The notes beneath the pieces are model-generated. The model was not told the origin of the DNA. It saw nothing but the letters and a program-made list of their open reading frames with translations, and searched no databases. From Micromussa lordhowensis (Eukaryota; Cnidaria; Anthozoa; Scleractinia; Lobophylliidae), in NCBI GenBank assembly GCA_964020085.1, contig OZ026607.1, positions 17,664,622 through 17,728,621 on the forward strand: a stretch of 64,000 nucleotides of DNA, given 5' to 3'. Both the position numbers and the translations under genes were made by a program. Positions 38,101 to 50,499 of the stretch are shown here, one piece after another. Positions within the stretch are counted from its first letter, which is position 1. Every line of letters begins with the position of its first letter.

Positions 38101-41100
38101 ACAGGTTATTTACATTGGTTATTGTGACGTGAAACACGTAAATACTATAAACAGGATCATAATTAGATGGGTATTTTCTGGAAGCTACACACTGAATTCA
38201 GTACACCATTGAAAATAAATCTCTTGCACCGTCTTCTCATCAGGACAGCCTGTTACTCTCGCACATCCATATCCTTCCAAGGTTGAAGAGCCATCAGTAT
38301 ATGATGACATCAGCAGACACGCAGTCTGCGGGAGCTCCTTTAACCGCCACCAGCCCTTGTCTACTTCAAATTCATGTGAACAGGAACCAAAAGAAATCAA
38401 CTGGACTGTGAGTATAAGTGCTGCTTTTCTTTTTACAGAAAATTTAAAAAAAATTATAATTTTTTTTTTTTTGCAGACAAATTAAATATAAATATTTTAC
38501 AGACAAATTAAAGAAAACATCGCATAAATTAAAATATAACAAAACGTTTACAATATAATTAATAGACTACTCTAAAACAATATAAGGCTAAAACTAACAC
38601 GGATGTTACAAACTGTTTGTATAATTGCTAAGTAAATGAATATACTGACACAGTAAATGAAAATAATGACTTTCTTTATCGTGCTACATTAAAAAGGGGC
38701 GCTGATGGTAGTGGCTAAATTGCTGACATGAAATCTTTTATAATGAAAAAAAAAAAATTATGCTGAAACAAAGTAAAATGTCTTTTTTTAATGCTTGTGA
38801 GACCCTCCTGGACAGTAGTCTTAAAATATTTTTGTGCAATTCTGATCTTCACCACACTGTTATATTATCAATGTAACAAATTTCCTAAGGTTTCATTTAC
38901 AGTTTTATTTTATTTGAGACTACTGATTTGAAGATGCTTGTCATGATTGACAGGTTGCATCCAAGGAGGGCTTTCTGACCAAACAAGGAGCCATTCATAA
39001 GGTAAGTAATAATTTCCTAGATCCGTTGAACATTTTCTTCCATCACAAAGTGTTTATGTTTCCGTTCATGATGTTTGCCAGCTGGTTGAGGAACTACATG
39101 TAGTGTTTCAAAAAAGTCTTGACAAAGAAAAAAAGGGCAGCGATAAATGTAGTATTGTTCTGTGAAGATGTTATATTGCAAGATGTGTAATTAATGAATG
39201 ATTTGATTTCAATTTTTTTTTAGAACTGGAAGAGACGATGGTTTGTCACAAATAGAAACACGCTTCAATACTATAATGAACGAGGGGTAAGGGTTGTCTG
39301 AGTACTTGCTCATCTTACAGTACCCAGATCACCTCATATACCATACCGGTTATGCACCATTGAATCACATTGTACTGTAGATTCAGTACACTTGAGGGTA
39401 ATTAGGAAGTAGGTTGCTTTACTTAAAGAAAAGTCTTTGAATTAGTGTGAAAGTATTTTCAAATCAACTTGCCAATGTCAGTCTGGGAAAAGAAGGATTA
39501 AAAAAGTGTTATTTTATAAATTGATGAAGGCTGGTTTTCACTAGCGACGGAGTTGCAGTTGGAGTTGTAATCGGAGTCGTTAGAGCTCTTATGACCTAGT
39601 GAAAATTGAAAATCGGAGTCATCAGCGGAGTCGTAAGCTCAACGGAATTGGACTCAGAAGAATCAGAACGTTTCCGTTTCTTCTGATTCCATTTATGGCT
39701 CCGTCACTTGTGATCCAGTGAAAACAAGATTGCCGGAGTCGGAAGCAGAAGCGGAAGAACCAACAAATCACATGGCCCAGAAAATTATCGAGCATTGTGA
39801 TTGGTTTATTCTTTCGTTTCTGCTTCCGACTCAGACTATCTAATTTTGATTCGATCTTGAGCAACGGAATCATGAGCTTTCGACTCCATCAGTTTGATTT
39901 TCAATAAATCGTATCGCTCTGCGCTTCTGATTATGACTCCGACTATGACTCTATCATCATCACCAGCCTTTAGAGAATGTGCTCATCTGGATATATGATC
40001 GACCAAATAAACTGTTTCCTACCTATTGACAAAGTGGAATAATAACATAAACCAGAAATGACCATAACTTGACCAGTTGAAAAATGAAGGGGAGCATGGA
40101 AAAAGATACTAAGTGACATCTGATAGACTGCAAGATTCTCCTAGCAAATTGCTTTTTGCTTCCTTCTACAAAAAAGGAGAATTTGACATGAGATCAAGAG
40201 TCACTTAGGGCCTTTTTCCATGTACCCCTTCAAATATAGTGATTGATCGCAGTGGAACCCTCTTTAATGTTTAACATACTCTTTGTCAGGATAAGAAACC
40301 TATCAGAGTACTTGATCTTTGCCTGGCAGAAGAAGCCTCTAAAAACAACACATGTGGAAAACCAAATGCCTTTAGGTAACTGCTAAAATTAATGCTAGGA
40401 GATGATTATGTCAAGTATACAGAGTTCACAATTATGTTACAAATGAATATATTATGAATGGTTAGATGGGACACAATGAGACTAGATCATTGCGACCACA
40501 CTATACATACTGCTAACTGACTGCCCACCAAAAATCACTTTATACTGTGAACAACGTATGTAATAGTGTTTTGTAATAGTATGTAATAGACAGTGTCTTC
40601 TCATGTTGAAAAATATTTCGCTCATTTACTGCACTCACTCATGAACAATTTTTCAACTTGAGAAATTTTGTATGTCCACACAGCCATGTAATATCTCTAT
40701 ATCTTTTCTCTTTCAGCTTAGTTTTCCCCAATAGAACATTTCTCCTTTGTGCAGACACCGAGCAAGAGATGCAGGAATGGATAGATCTGCTGAAATGGAA
40801 ACTTGTAACTTCCTATTTTTAGTTAATCATATTTATTACGTTCACCACTTTCTTTACATTTTTTAATAGTAACAATGACCTTACTTTGATATTCTAACAA
40901 ATATATAAATTTTCTTCGGTAGGGCAAAATGAAGCGTAAAAGTCGCACTGGTAAGTTATTCCAATGATTACATTAGTACATGTGTATTTTTAAAAAATGC
41001 TGTGTTATATGTCCCTTGCTCTAGACAATTTTAAAAATTACAAATCTAGTTGCATAGGTTTTCTTAAATCCATTTTTTTGGTGATAATCTTATTGTTGTT

Positions 41101-41150
41101 ATCACTTCTTATGTGATTCTTATTTGTTTCTTTGCTTAGTGACTTTATGA
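35185..41150 (+). CDS. DAPP1: DAPP1-like dual adaptor of phosphotyrosine and 3-phosphoinositides (SH2 + PH)
   Basis: Ten coding exons in phase give 260 aa (human protein about 280): 35185-35222, 36663-36785, 37437-37570, 38244-38407, 38954-39001, 39224-39286, 40290-40375, 40717-40804, 40923-40950, 41140-41150. An SH2 domain covers residues 14-105 (WYHHNLTRNSAEVLLL; phosphotyrosine-binding Arg40 in GSYLIRPS). The linker keeps the DAPP1 tyrosine (EEPSVYDDI, Tyr118). A PH domain from about 157 to 248 has the 3-phosphoinositide-type basic motif (LTKQG...NWKRRWF) and the closing Trp helix (EWIDLLKWKL). Known role: recruited to PI(3,4,5)P3/PI(3,4)P2 at the plasma membrane downstream of PI3K and phosphorylated by Src kinases. 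The last two tiny exons give a short basic tail (KMKRKSRTVTL) unlike the human end and are the least certain part. Confidence 0.92.
36190..36365. repeat. Dispersed repeat with inner palindrome, copy 1
   Basis: CCAGATATTGGC and GGCCAATATCCAGCC(G/A)TCTTGAC flank an AT-rich middle with CAAAAAATAA. The same order appears at 37165-37260. Located in DAPP1 intron 1. Confidence 0.6.
37165..37260. repeat. Dispersed repeat with inner palindrome, copy 2
   Basis: GGTCAAGATATTTACCAGAT...GGCCAATATCCAGCCATC with CTTGACC forms a compact foldback. It is related to 36190-36365. Located in DAPP1 intron 2. Confidence 0.6.
39527..39970. mobile_element. Foldback element of GGAGTCGGAGTC type
   Basis: Outer ends AAGGCTGGTTTTCA and CCAGCCTT, with arms rich in CGGAGTC on the left and GACTCCG on the right, make a 444-bp imperfect palindrome. 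Located in a DAPP1 intron between PH-domain exons. Confidence 0.75.
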
Positions 41151-41373
41151 AAGTTGCTCCTGGTGCTGGAAGACATGGCACCAGTCGACAAGCATACAAG
41201 GAGATCCCTTAAAGATTTTGTGAATAGCTAAAATAATGTTAGTACTGTTTGTAAGTTATGTGTACCATACAGCTGTAGATGATAGTCGTAGTTATTTATT
41301 GAGGCTTAGTTACAAACAAGACAGAAGTGTTATGTAATGTGCACATTTTCATGAATACTCTGTTGAATGTTTA

Positions 41374-41621
41374 CAGTGCGACTACTCCAACCAAGGCCAC
41401 TCAACAAAAAGTTCCACAATATTATTAAGTTAAAATCGTGGAGGATAACAATAGTTTTGCAACAAATTAACTTTGTAATCAAACTGTACATCTCAAAGGC
41501 AACAGATTTGTGGTCATTTTGGATAATAATTGTTAGAAAACTATTGTTGACCTCCATGATTTTCATTCGTTAAATTTGTAGAAAATTTTGTTGGGTGGCC
41601 TTGGTTAGAGTAGTCACACTG
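41374..41621. mobile_element. Foldback MITE in the DAPP1 3' region
   Basis: Ends CAGTGCGACTACTCCAACCA and TGGTTAGAGTAGTCACACTG pair, as do AAGGCCACTCAACAAAA and TTTTGTTGGGTGGCCTT. It is 248 bp long and starts about 220 bases after the DAPP1 stop, so it is probably transcribed in the 3' UTR. Confidence 0.82.
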
Positions 41622-42030
41622 TAATCTTTGTGCTCTAAACAACAGAAAAAATAGATGTATTTGAATTAGTTTTTGTTCATTTGGATAAGTACTAGTTTTG
41701 CTAATTTATGACCAGGTGCGTGAAATTCTAAACCATCCATAAACTACCAAAACAACACACAAAAAGACAAATATTCTTCAAACAGACCAAACTAACATAC
41801 CAAGCTAGTTTTAAACTACCATTTTAAAAATACAATCATATATTCTCAGAAAATGTACATGAAACAGTGAAGTAGGCAGATACTTGCAAATTATCTTCCA
41901 AACAAAAATTGTTTCTCAAACAATTTTCTCTTTGTTTTAAACCAAATTGGTGAAAATAATTTGTGAGTGATCAGTATTTGCAGTTTGTATTGTAGTTTTC
42001 CAAAGCTTGGATCAGTGCTTTGAATTGTCA

Positions 42031-42036
42031 AATAAA
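42031..42036 (+). terminator. Candidate polyadenylation signal of DAPP1
   Basis: AATAAA lies 881 bases past the DAPP1 stop codon, in the AT-rich interval 41151-42458 between convergent DAPP1 and FBXO48. No other gene is seen in that interval. Confidence 0.35.
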
Positions 42037-42458
42037 GCTCAAACAAATTCTCACAACCACTATAAAATATATTTTAAAATCTCTAATAATATATTTTAGC
42101 AAAGTGTAAAATTAAAGTGAAAAGTAAATGTTTGTTTTACATGTAAAACATGACTTCTATCTATTAAAATTATTATCCTGTTCAAATTCACATTCATTGT
42201 TTATATTTTTCTGTACACAACATATAAAACCGAGGCGGGTTTATGTTCGAGGCGAGCGTTTGTTATTACTATTATAAAAGGCCCGGCTCGGTTTATAAAC
42301 TGTAAGTGTTGTCGAAGCTCCCGCACAAAGGATACGTCATCAAATGTGTTCTGCTGCCTTGAAGTAATTCTTTGCCCCTAAACGATCCGTCAATAATAAT
42401 ATTATAACAGAAGCAACAAGTGATCATCAAGGATTATCACCGACAGACTTCGTATAGT

Positions 42459-42839
42459 TTATCCAGCTTTGCGTATCCGTTGCATTTCCATGTCCAATAT
42501 AGATCCCCAAGTTTCCGTACTAAGAGGTCCAAGGTGGTTACTTGGTACTTCATCGTATGATTTCACTTGGCTGTATTTGCCTTGAAGCCAATGCTTTTTG
42601 ACCAGATTAGTTCCATAATTTCTCATGAAAATACTTCGCCAACAAACGCCTGTTTGAATATCTTGCTCGACTTCTTCCCAATCAAGCGATTTGCATTTTG
42701 TCTTCCATAAAACATCGGAATTGCAAATGTCGAACCACTTCTTACAAGTCTGAGAAGCTTGGCAAAGACTTCTTGTATCCAAGAAGGACATTATTTCCAG
42801 AATTATTTCAGGAGGAAGCGACTCAAGATTGTCGGCCAT
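42459..42839 (-). CDS. FBXO48: F-box only protein 48-like (single exon)
   Basis: An uninterrupted 126-aa frame. Residues 5-50 are an F-box (LPPEIILEIMSFLDTRSLCQ then CKKWFDICNSDVLWKTKC), the surface that binds SKP1 in SCF ubiquitin ligases. The rest keeps features I recall from vertebrate FBXO48: GVCWRSIFMRNY, KHWLQGKYS and ETWGSILDMEMQR at the C-terminus. Human FBXO48 is about 155 aa, so the length fits with a shorter N-terminus. FBXO48 has no known substrate-binding repeat; in mammals a role toward AMPK has been reported. Head to head with TMX2. Confidence 0.88.
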   Translation of the reverse strand: MADNLESLPPEIILEIMSFLDTRSLCQASQTCKKWFDICNSDVLWKTKCKSLDWEEVEQDIQTGVCWRSIFMRNYGTNLVKKHWLQGKYSQVKSYDEVPSNHLGPLSTETWGSILDMEMQRIRKAG

Positions 42840-43252
42840 CGCTCTGATGATCGCACGATGGCAGGTTACTTCTGAGCACTTTATAGACTGTTCACCTCTA
42901 AGCTTGACGAAATCAGATAATTTTTCGAAATGGCGATGAAATCAGTTCAAGTTTTCACGTACAGGTACGTAAAAATTGTACATAACAAATCACTTTCACT
43001 TTCGCGTTGTTTCCTTTGTTTACACGCGTACTTTCCAGCTGATCACGGATTAAAATTGACAGCTGCCATAGTAACAGCCTTGCCCCTCGACCTGGTGATG
43101 AGGTCAATATGTCGAGGAGAAGGTCCTGGGGACGGTCGCGGTAGCAATCAGTTCAGCGGTAATTTTGGAAATGACACCTACGTTGTAACATAAGAGGACC
43201 TACATAAGAATACGATATCAGAAAGCAAAGCCTAACATTTTAACCAAAAGTT
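42840..43252. promoter_or_regulatory. Probable bidirectional promoter FBXO48/TMX2
   Basis: Only 413 bp separate two divergent start codons. The stretch is less AT-rich than its surroundings and has no repeat. A plus-strand frame of 87 codons at 42930-43193 does not resemble any protein and is read as chance. Confidence 0.5.
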
Positions 43253-46200
43253 ATGAAATTGGACTCGTTTAAACCTTTACTCAGTGGCCACTACATTTTA
43301 AATCCTGTGGCATGCTTATTGTACGTGATTTTACGGAGCGTTCAGCCGTTTTGTGGATTGCTTTTCCCAGGAGAAGAATGTTCTCTCAGCTGGGTGAGTA
43401 ATGTAATATCAATTTTCGGATTGAGAAGTTATCATCTTGATGCCTAGATCTTAAGTGATTCCATTTAGTCCAGTGTATGGACACTTTACAAGGCTTGTTT
43501 AGTTGTAATACACGTTAGAAATGTGTGCAAGTTTACAGAAACCTGGGTTATAACGGATCCGAACCAATACTGTACAATATTTCAGAGTTAACCATGTTAC
43601 TCCTAGCATAGTCAATATCTATTTTTTATCTATTTTCTCCTCACAAAATATCTCCCAAAGAATGTTTTGGTCCCCCCCCCTACAGCTTCCACAGACCAAC
43701 CTGGATTTGAAACAACAAAACTTGAAAAGAAATTTGAATTACACCTCACTGTGCAGATCTAAAAAGCCTGAACACTCTGATTTGATTGAAAGACTGAAAA
43801 TAAATTTCAATTTTGCCAGAAACGATATTATGCACCCTGGCTTGAGACTGTCATTTAATGTCCATGTTAAAGAGAGTCTGCATCGGTGGGGTGTAATGAA
43901 AATGACCTAATTTTTGGTTATGAAGTGTCAGTTATACTACTGCTGTACTCTTTTAACATTTCCAGTTTTTCCTTTATGGTACATGTATTCATGCTCTTCC
44001 AGTCCATACTGTAATAAGATCAATGAACAACTGAATCAAGAGGTTCAAATAGACCGCATTTTATATCCACAGCGGGACTTTGAGTTATTATCATTTCTAG
44101 TGATTGTGCTGGCTGTCAAAAACAGAAAATGGAAACCAGGTATCTTTAAACTAGTTATGATTTTCTTGATGTATTATTTAGTTTCTGGTGAGTTCAATCA
44201 GCAAGATGTTAGAAATCTGTGATAAGTTTACCAGAGTAAAAAATAGTAAAATTGATTTTCCATTAAAAACATACTGTCTATATGTATTCATGGTTTTCAT
44301 GTGATGTGATCATTTTCCAAAATAAAATATTATCAATCCTTCTGAAGTTTTAGTTTCATCAGATGTAAGACCCTCTAACCCTTAGGGTTCCTCATTATGT
44401 AATAGAGCATGTTAGAATTTTCAAGTTTGTGCATTGCATGACATTAAAATGGCGGCCTGATAAGGCTTTCAAGTAGGTCAAAAGATAAGTTATTGCTCAA
44501 GTTTTGGATAACTAAACCTTTCTTGCTCTAGAAGAAGTATTAATTTAAATGTGTTTCAGCTCTAGAGTGATAACATTTGGTTATAATGGCAAAACGCAAT
44601 GACAGATCTTTCCATTACTTTACAGCCACCATGTTGGTGCCCCTCCGAAGGGCACCAACATGTTGTCTCCATCCAAAGCTCTGTCTATAAATTTTGGTGA
44701 AACACTTTTCCAAATAATGCTTGATTGAATAACCACACAGATCTAAATATTGGTGAGGTTGTTTATATACCAATCATCTTTCATATCCCAGCTTCTTGAC
44801 TTAAGAACCCTAAATTTATTGAATGGTTATGATTTTTATTAACCGCGCGGCCATGGGCCGAGCGCGGTTCTTGCTCTGCACGGGTTTTTTTTTTTTTCGT
44901 TTTTGTGTCACCAGACGCAGACCTCCGCGGATGATGTCTTCATCAACCAATCACAGGCCAAACTCCCACTCGGCCAAATGTCGTCACCGAATGATGTCAT
45001 CATCAGCCAATTACAGGCAATTTCTCAGCTCTTTTCGTCATGCCTCCCCTCCGGAAAGTTTTGACTAGTTAGCGAATTGAATATTCATAGTCGGGGAGAA
45101 ATAATTGGGCGAAAATCCCTCGGAGTTGGACGTCAAGACATTTGCAAGGATAAAGAATGTAATTTAGGACCTGTTGCTGGCTACTACGGCTGAAATTATC
45201 TAGAGTTGTATTTTTGATTTGCTTGCATGTTCACTTTCGAAGGGAATATTCAATGCGCTAAAGAAGGTAGTCACTAAGTCAGCCATGGAATGCGCTGATG
45301 CTGATAAATATGACCGTATTTACTGTAATGCCCTTACGGTGATAAATAAGATCGTGTTTACTTCGCCAGAAGCAATGGTGGAGTTTTCTGGGAAAAAAAA
45401 AATAACCTCGGCACTCGTCAAAACCTTTGCAAATATATATTCGTTTGAAAGGTCAATTCTCCTTCGAGCTACAGGTAAACAAAAATCTCCGATTACCAAT
45501 CACGCAACCACGCTATGCAAAGAATGTGAAATAAAATCTCTTTCAATCCAGGCACTAAGCTTACTTTGAATCACGCAATCTCTATTGTTTCCAATGGGTA
45601 ATGTTTACTCACAAAACGCTGTTGCTAAATACTTAGAAAACAGTTCAATTTTAAAAGCGCGGTTAAAAGTTGTTTTCAACTTCTTGTTTTTGATTGCGTG
45701 ACACTGCAAATCAGCCATAAATTCTATACGTCATGTTTTTGGAAACAGTGCAGCATACTTCTCTGTATTAACTTTTTAAAATTGTCCTTATTTCAGCTTC
45801 CTGGCAAGAGGCAGCTTCCATGGTGTTCCTGTTTAGCAAAATTGCAAACTTTGTTCTTTTTGCCAGGTCAGATCTTAGACTTGGTCTTATTTATCTGATC
45901 TTTTGCTTAGGTGAGAGACTTGTTTTGTTTCTTCCTTTAGAATGCATTATATATAATCTGTATGTGCTATACTGTACTGCACTGTACTTAGCTGCATTGT
46001 ATTCTAAACTTCAAATATGCTAAACATGTCAACTTTTTTATGTAAACTCTATTTGAGCTGTCTCTGATGCAAGTGTATAGAATAGGCCCGTTGCAGGATC
46101 CGGTCACATGGTACGGAATAAATTACGCTGGGACGCGAATGATGCAGTGGGACTTCCAAAACAAAAGAACTCGTACCAGTCCAGCCCGACTTTTCTTTGT

Positions 46201-49079
46201 TTTGGAAGTCCCACTGCGTCATTTGCATCCCAGCGTAATTTATTCCGTACCATGTGACCGGATCCTGCAAAGGGCCTATTATCTTGGTGTCCTGCTGTCA
46301 AAGAATAAATTGGAGAACTTTAAACTCCGTAGGGTACATACTGGATTCAGACTTCCGGGCACGTTACATACAGTAGAACCCTGGTAACTCGATCCCCCTC
46401 TTTAACAACTATTTGTTGCTTGTTAAACAAATACACAAGAAAACCACACAAAACATTTGGTAGTAAATGGGACTAAGGTTGTTGAGTGTTCCCTGGGATA
46501 AATAGCGTGGAAGCAATACATTCTGCAACGTGAAGGTAAAGGGCCGGGGGTGGCAGCGGCATACCCCATAAGCCGTGGATGAGCCAACAAGTGTAGGGTA
46601 TGCTACACCTGGTGATAGCGTTAAAACAAAAGGGGATGAGCCAAGGAGTGTGGCACACGCCACACCCAGCTAGCGACTAAGGCTAAGATGGAATTGGGGT
46701 CCCACCCAGCTTTATTGAATAAGGGGAATGTGAGGTGGGAAGAAAGACAGAAAACAGTAAGCAAGGATACTATGGTGTCGAACACACTGCAACAAAGGTG
46801 CTGTATAAAGTGCGTACACGCAAACATGCAACTATGTATGATGACCTGATAAGGCATAAGTTTTATCGATTACGCGATGTAACAGCACATTCTTGTTTTG
46901 AGGTTTGTAAGAACAACCTCAACCATAGATAAAAGTATGACAACACCTAACTTTGAATCAATTACAGTAAGCAGTTACTGCATAAATTATTTGTATGGCT
47001 TGCAAGTTAAGCAGTTCACTGTCTAACACAACAATAATTATTAGTGCAGTTCTGTATAACAGTAAGATAGTGTCTCTTGCATGATAGAGTTTGGGTGTTT
47101 ACAACTGTTGAAAGTAACCCACTGATTGTGCTACCATAATTACATGACTAAAATATTGCATATATATTTGTATCGCTTCAAGTTGTTCACTCTATTTTAC
47201 AGGTAAAATTGTTGCTACTAACTCAAACTAAGTCCCATTTCCCTAGGATTTGACCCCACTTTTCAGTCATCTTAACTTAGTTAACTTGAACTCGGATAAC
47301 TGAAATTCCCCGCTAACTCATCTAAATTTTGTTTCCCTTGATCAAAATTTACCACAATAACTCAAATTCTGGTTCATGTAATTCACCACGGATGTCATCC
47401 CATTAGCTTTTCTTGTCTTATAATCAGTGAAAACACTCAAAACTAACACTGCTAACAGCAATTTGATTTTAATTAGTGCAACCGACCGTTCACATATTTG
47501 ACAGTCATTTCTTGATCTTATGAGTCATACCAGATGCAGTGCCTTTAGCTGTCACAGTGTCACAGTTTCTGACGAGATTATAAGTTTTATTTGCACTGTA
47601 CTGGATACTGAAGTGCTGAAAAGTCAGTTAACTATCAATTATTAACATGGCAAGTTGGATATTCAATCGACCCTGATAACTCAAACCCCCACAACCCACA
47701 CTGTTTTTCGTTTCCCTTCAGAGTTCAAGTTACCGGGGTTCTACTGTAATTTGCAGTGCCAAGCTTAAAGTTTTAACAATCCTCACTTGTTGCCATATTA
47801 TTCCCCTTGAAATGTTACAATGCAATGTACTGTTGCATTTGATGCATTAAAGTTAAATGTTAATTTTTCTCCTTTCCTGAGTTGGGAGTCAAACAAGGTT
47901 TGGAGTGAATTAGTACCTTTAGCCAAGTCAAGTTACTCCCTGTTTCTTTTTCCTCAGTGTTATTTTTATTATTTCCTGAGCCATCGTACAGTGGACCAGA
48001 TGAGATTCACTTCTTTAGAGGACCAGCACTTGATGTAAGAACAGCCTCTGAACTGAATCCTATGTTAAGACCTGTTCGAAGTCTAGGGATCAAAGGAGCA
48101 GTATTAAGTGGCTAGAGTCTACCACAGGCTACCAGTCCAGCAGTGTTTGTAAGGGTCTTCCCCTGTCAGCAATCTACTGAATTCTTGTCAAATGAACTGG
48201 ATAAAGAGATTCACTGTAAGGTTATGAAAGGGGAGGATGATTAAGCCAGGCTTGATCCAGAGCCACTTAAATCAAGTATTCAAGATTATTTAAATCAATA
48301 TTACAAGTTAATGTCCAGCATATTTTTCGAATAACTTTTTCCTTGTTTTAGGATGCTCTACATGATGATCCATCTGTCACGTGGTTGGTGGAATTTTATG
48401 CTCCATGGTGCCCTCCATGCGTCAGATTTGCTCCAACATTTGCTGAATTGTCACTAAGGTAACACAATGTTTTTTTTAATTAACTTTAAATGACTTGTGC
48501 ATTGTGATGTATTTCCCTTTACAGTAATGACACTTAAACACTTTGTACATTTTTGCGGTGACTGTACAATGGAGGCTATGTATTCATTAATGTACAAGAT
48601 TCCTGTTTTACTGGTTTTTCTCTTTTTTTTTTACAATGTAAAAATTGCTAATTACGCTTAGTAATAAGAAGAGTGCTCATTCTGTAGTTACTAACAAAAT
48701 GTGTAAAAAAGTTGACTAGTTTTCAGAGTCCAAGTGGCCTTTACTGTCAGAAACTCATTTATTGTGAAGAATACTGATTTACTTTTAAACCCTTTTAGAA
48801 AATAACCCAAAGCAAATACGCACGCTGATTGGTTTAAACCCGTGTTTCTATAACTCGATAGAAACACAGAACAAGCACGAGCTGTTGACGTAATGATAGC
48901 GCGAACAAAGAGAATTTACATTTTTGATGATCGAAGTAAACAAGTTTTTCTTTTTCTTCGTCGCGGTATTTTCTAAAAGAAATAGAAAACATGTTCTCCG
49001 TGTTCCTATCGAGTTATAGAAACACTCGTGAAAGTTTGGGAGAACTCGAAAAAGCTGTGGAAACACTCGCCTGCAGCTC

Positions 49080-49110
<31 letters not shown>

Positions 49111-50499
49111 CTTTCACTCGTGTTTCTATAACTCGATAGAAACCAATACATGTTTTCTATTTCTTAATTGTTTCTCATTGTTTATCATGGAATTTTATTC
49201 TTATTTCTTACAGATACAATCATAGTCACCTTAGATTTGGAAAACTTGATGTTGGAAAATATCCGATCATAGCTGAAAAGTAAGCCTGCAAATTTAAAGT
49301 TCTGTATTCTGTCTTTCTCATGCTGTTGTCTTTGTTCTCTGCAACATAACTTTGTTATGCAAGATTTTTGAGAATTCATGAACCATTTGAGAGCTTCTTC
49401 GATCTACACGTAGATGTATTTTTGTGTTTGCTAATTCATACAGTAGATGCTTTCCAGACCACTGAACAATTTATTCCTCACAAACTTTGCTACGCATTTC
49501 CTACAATGATGTCGAAAGGATTTGATTGCCTGACATGTGTATTTGTTTATTTTTATTTTTAATTCTCAGGCACAAGGTGGATGGATCTGCTGTTTCTAAA
49601 CAACTTCCAAGTTTGATTCTCTATGAAGGAGGAAAAGAGACAAGAAGGAAGCCATTGGTAGATAGGAGGGGTGTTATCACCAAATATACATTCACTGAGG
49701 TATGGAGTGGCACATATCCTAATTAGACTTTATGAGTGCAGTTCAGTTCAGTCATAAATGCTTAGGATGAATAACTTTGCCAAGCATTTAGAAAACTGCT
49801 GACAGGTCGCTGTTAGAGACTAGTCAGTGGATTTTTAGGCATGCCTGCAAACCAGTTCTCCTAGGTTATCCAGGAGTCTCCCTGATACAGACCAAAACCA
49901 AAATCTCTCGATCTTCTTGATCAGTTATCAGATTACCCTCATATAAAAGAGGAAATTCAGTTTCGTAGCTTCACTCCTTTTTTGGGCCAAATATGGGCAA
50001 TTCATTATGTAGGGAATTTGCCATGTTGAAGAGCTTAACCCATTGACTCCCAGAGCTTTTCCCAAAACGCATTTTTCTGACATTTTGGAGATTTTCAGCT
50101 TGGATATGGGCCAAACTAGCTCCAATCTTATCAGAAGTGGAACAAAGGCCAACGCTCGTCACGGCCGGTTACGGAAGGCACGGAAGTCAATGGGTCAAGG
50201 TTGAATTGACAGACACTTAATTTATTTTCTTTTTGGACAGCCATTTCTTTGGATGGGGAGGGGGTTGGGTGGGGGGTAGAGGGGAGAGGGGAGAGTGGCA
50301 TCAACAAGAGGTCCCAACAGAGATTCATGCTGCCATCTTTGTGAAAAAACGTCTAAACGTTGATGTTACAACATTTCCATTCTCTATGCAGGTAAATATT
50401 GAGCGTGATTTCAACTTGAAAGAACTTAAGAAAGCTGCAGAAGAGAAAGAAAAACTGAAAGAGAAGAATGCAAAGAAGGATAAGAGCAAGGGAGATTAA
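43253..50499 (+). CDS. TMX2: Thioredoxin-related transmembrane protein 2 (TMX2)
   Basis: Eight coding exons in phase give 269 aa (human about 296): 43253-43393, 44073-44139, 45797-45910, 47958-48034, 48352-48458, 49214-49279, 49570-49699, 50392-50499. Order seen: N-terminal hydrophobic segment (NPVACLLYVILRSV), RDFELLSFLVIVLAVKNRKW, FLFSKIANFVLFARSDLRLG with a second membrane segment, FRGPALD, then a luminal thioredoxin fold (VTWLVEFYAPWCPPC; Cys153 and Cys156), the cis-proline region SKQLPSLILYEGG, and a lysine-rich tail ending KKDKSKGD, which fits ER retrieval. Known role of the family: ER and mitochondria-contact membrane redox/chaperone protein. The human site is SNDC as I recall, whereas this protein has a full CPPC pair. 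Introns 2-5 are loaded with foldback and TIR elements. Confidence 0.93.
44631..44661. repeat. 12-bp perfect hairpin
   Basis: ATGTTGGTGCCC, loop CTCCGAA, GGGCACCAACAT. In TMX2 intron 2. Confidence 0.7.
44839..45666. mobile_element. TIR element with a 116-codon ORF
   Basis: Ends TTAACCGCGC and GCGCGGTTAA are exact 10-bp inverses. The left end also has an inner palindrome (AACCGCGC...GCGCGGTT). The frame at 45219-45569 (MLACSLSKGIFNALKK start) has no family I recognise and is lysine-rich. The element fills much of TMX2 intron 2 (44140-45796). It could be a non-autonomous transposon; the ORF may be chance. Confidence 0.5.
46081..46280. mobile_element. Near-perfect 200-bp foldback
   Basis: Left arm AATAGGCCC(G)TTGCAGGATC and right arm GATCCTGCAAAGGGCCTATT pair over about 85 bp each, including GGTCACATGGTACGGAATAA and its inverse. 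The low divergence suggests recent insertion or gene conversion between arms. In TMX2 intron 3. Confidence 0.88.
46371..47746. mobile_element. 1.4-kb TIR element with TA target duplication
   Basis: Ends CAGTAGAACCCTGGTAACTC and GAGTTCAAGTTACCGGGGTTCTACTG are inverse and flanked by TA on both sides. Related words recur inside at 47220-47340, suggesting nested or decayed copies. No transposase was found. In TMX2 intron 3. Confidence 0.72.
48838..49144. mobile_element. Nested foldback element
   Basis: GTGTTTCTATAACTCGATAG occurs at about 48842 and again near 49120, with its inverse near 49005. Inner arms GTGAAAGTTTGGGAGAACTC and GTTCTCCCAAACTTTCAC pair closely. In TMX2 intron 5. Confidence 0.8.
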
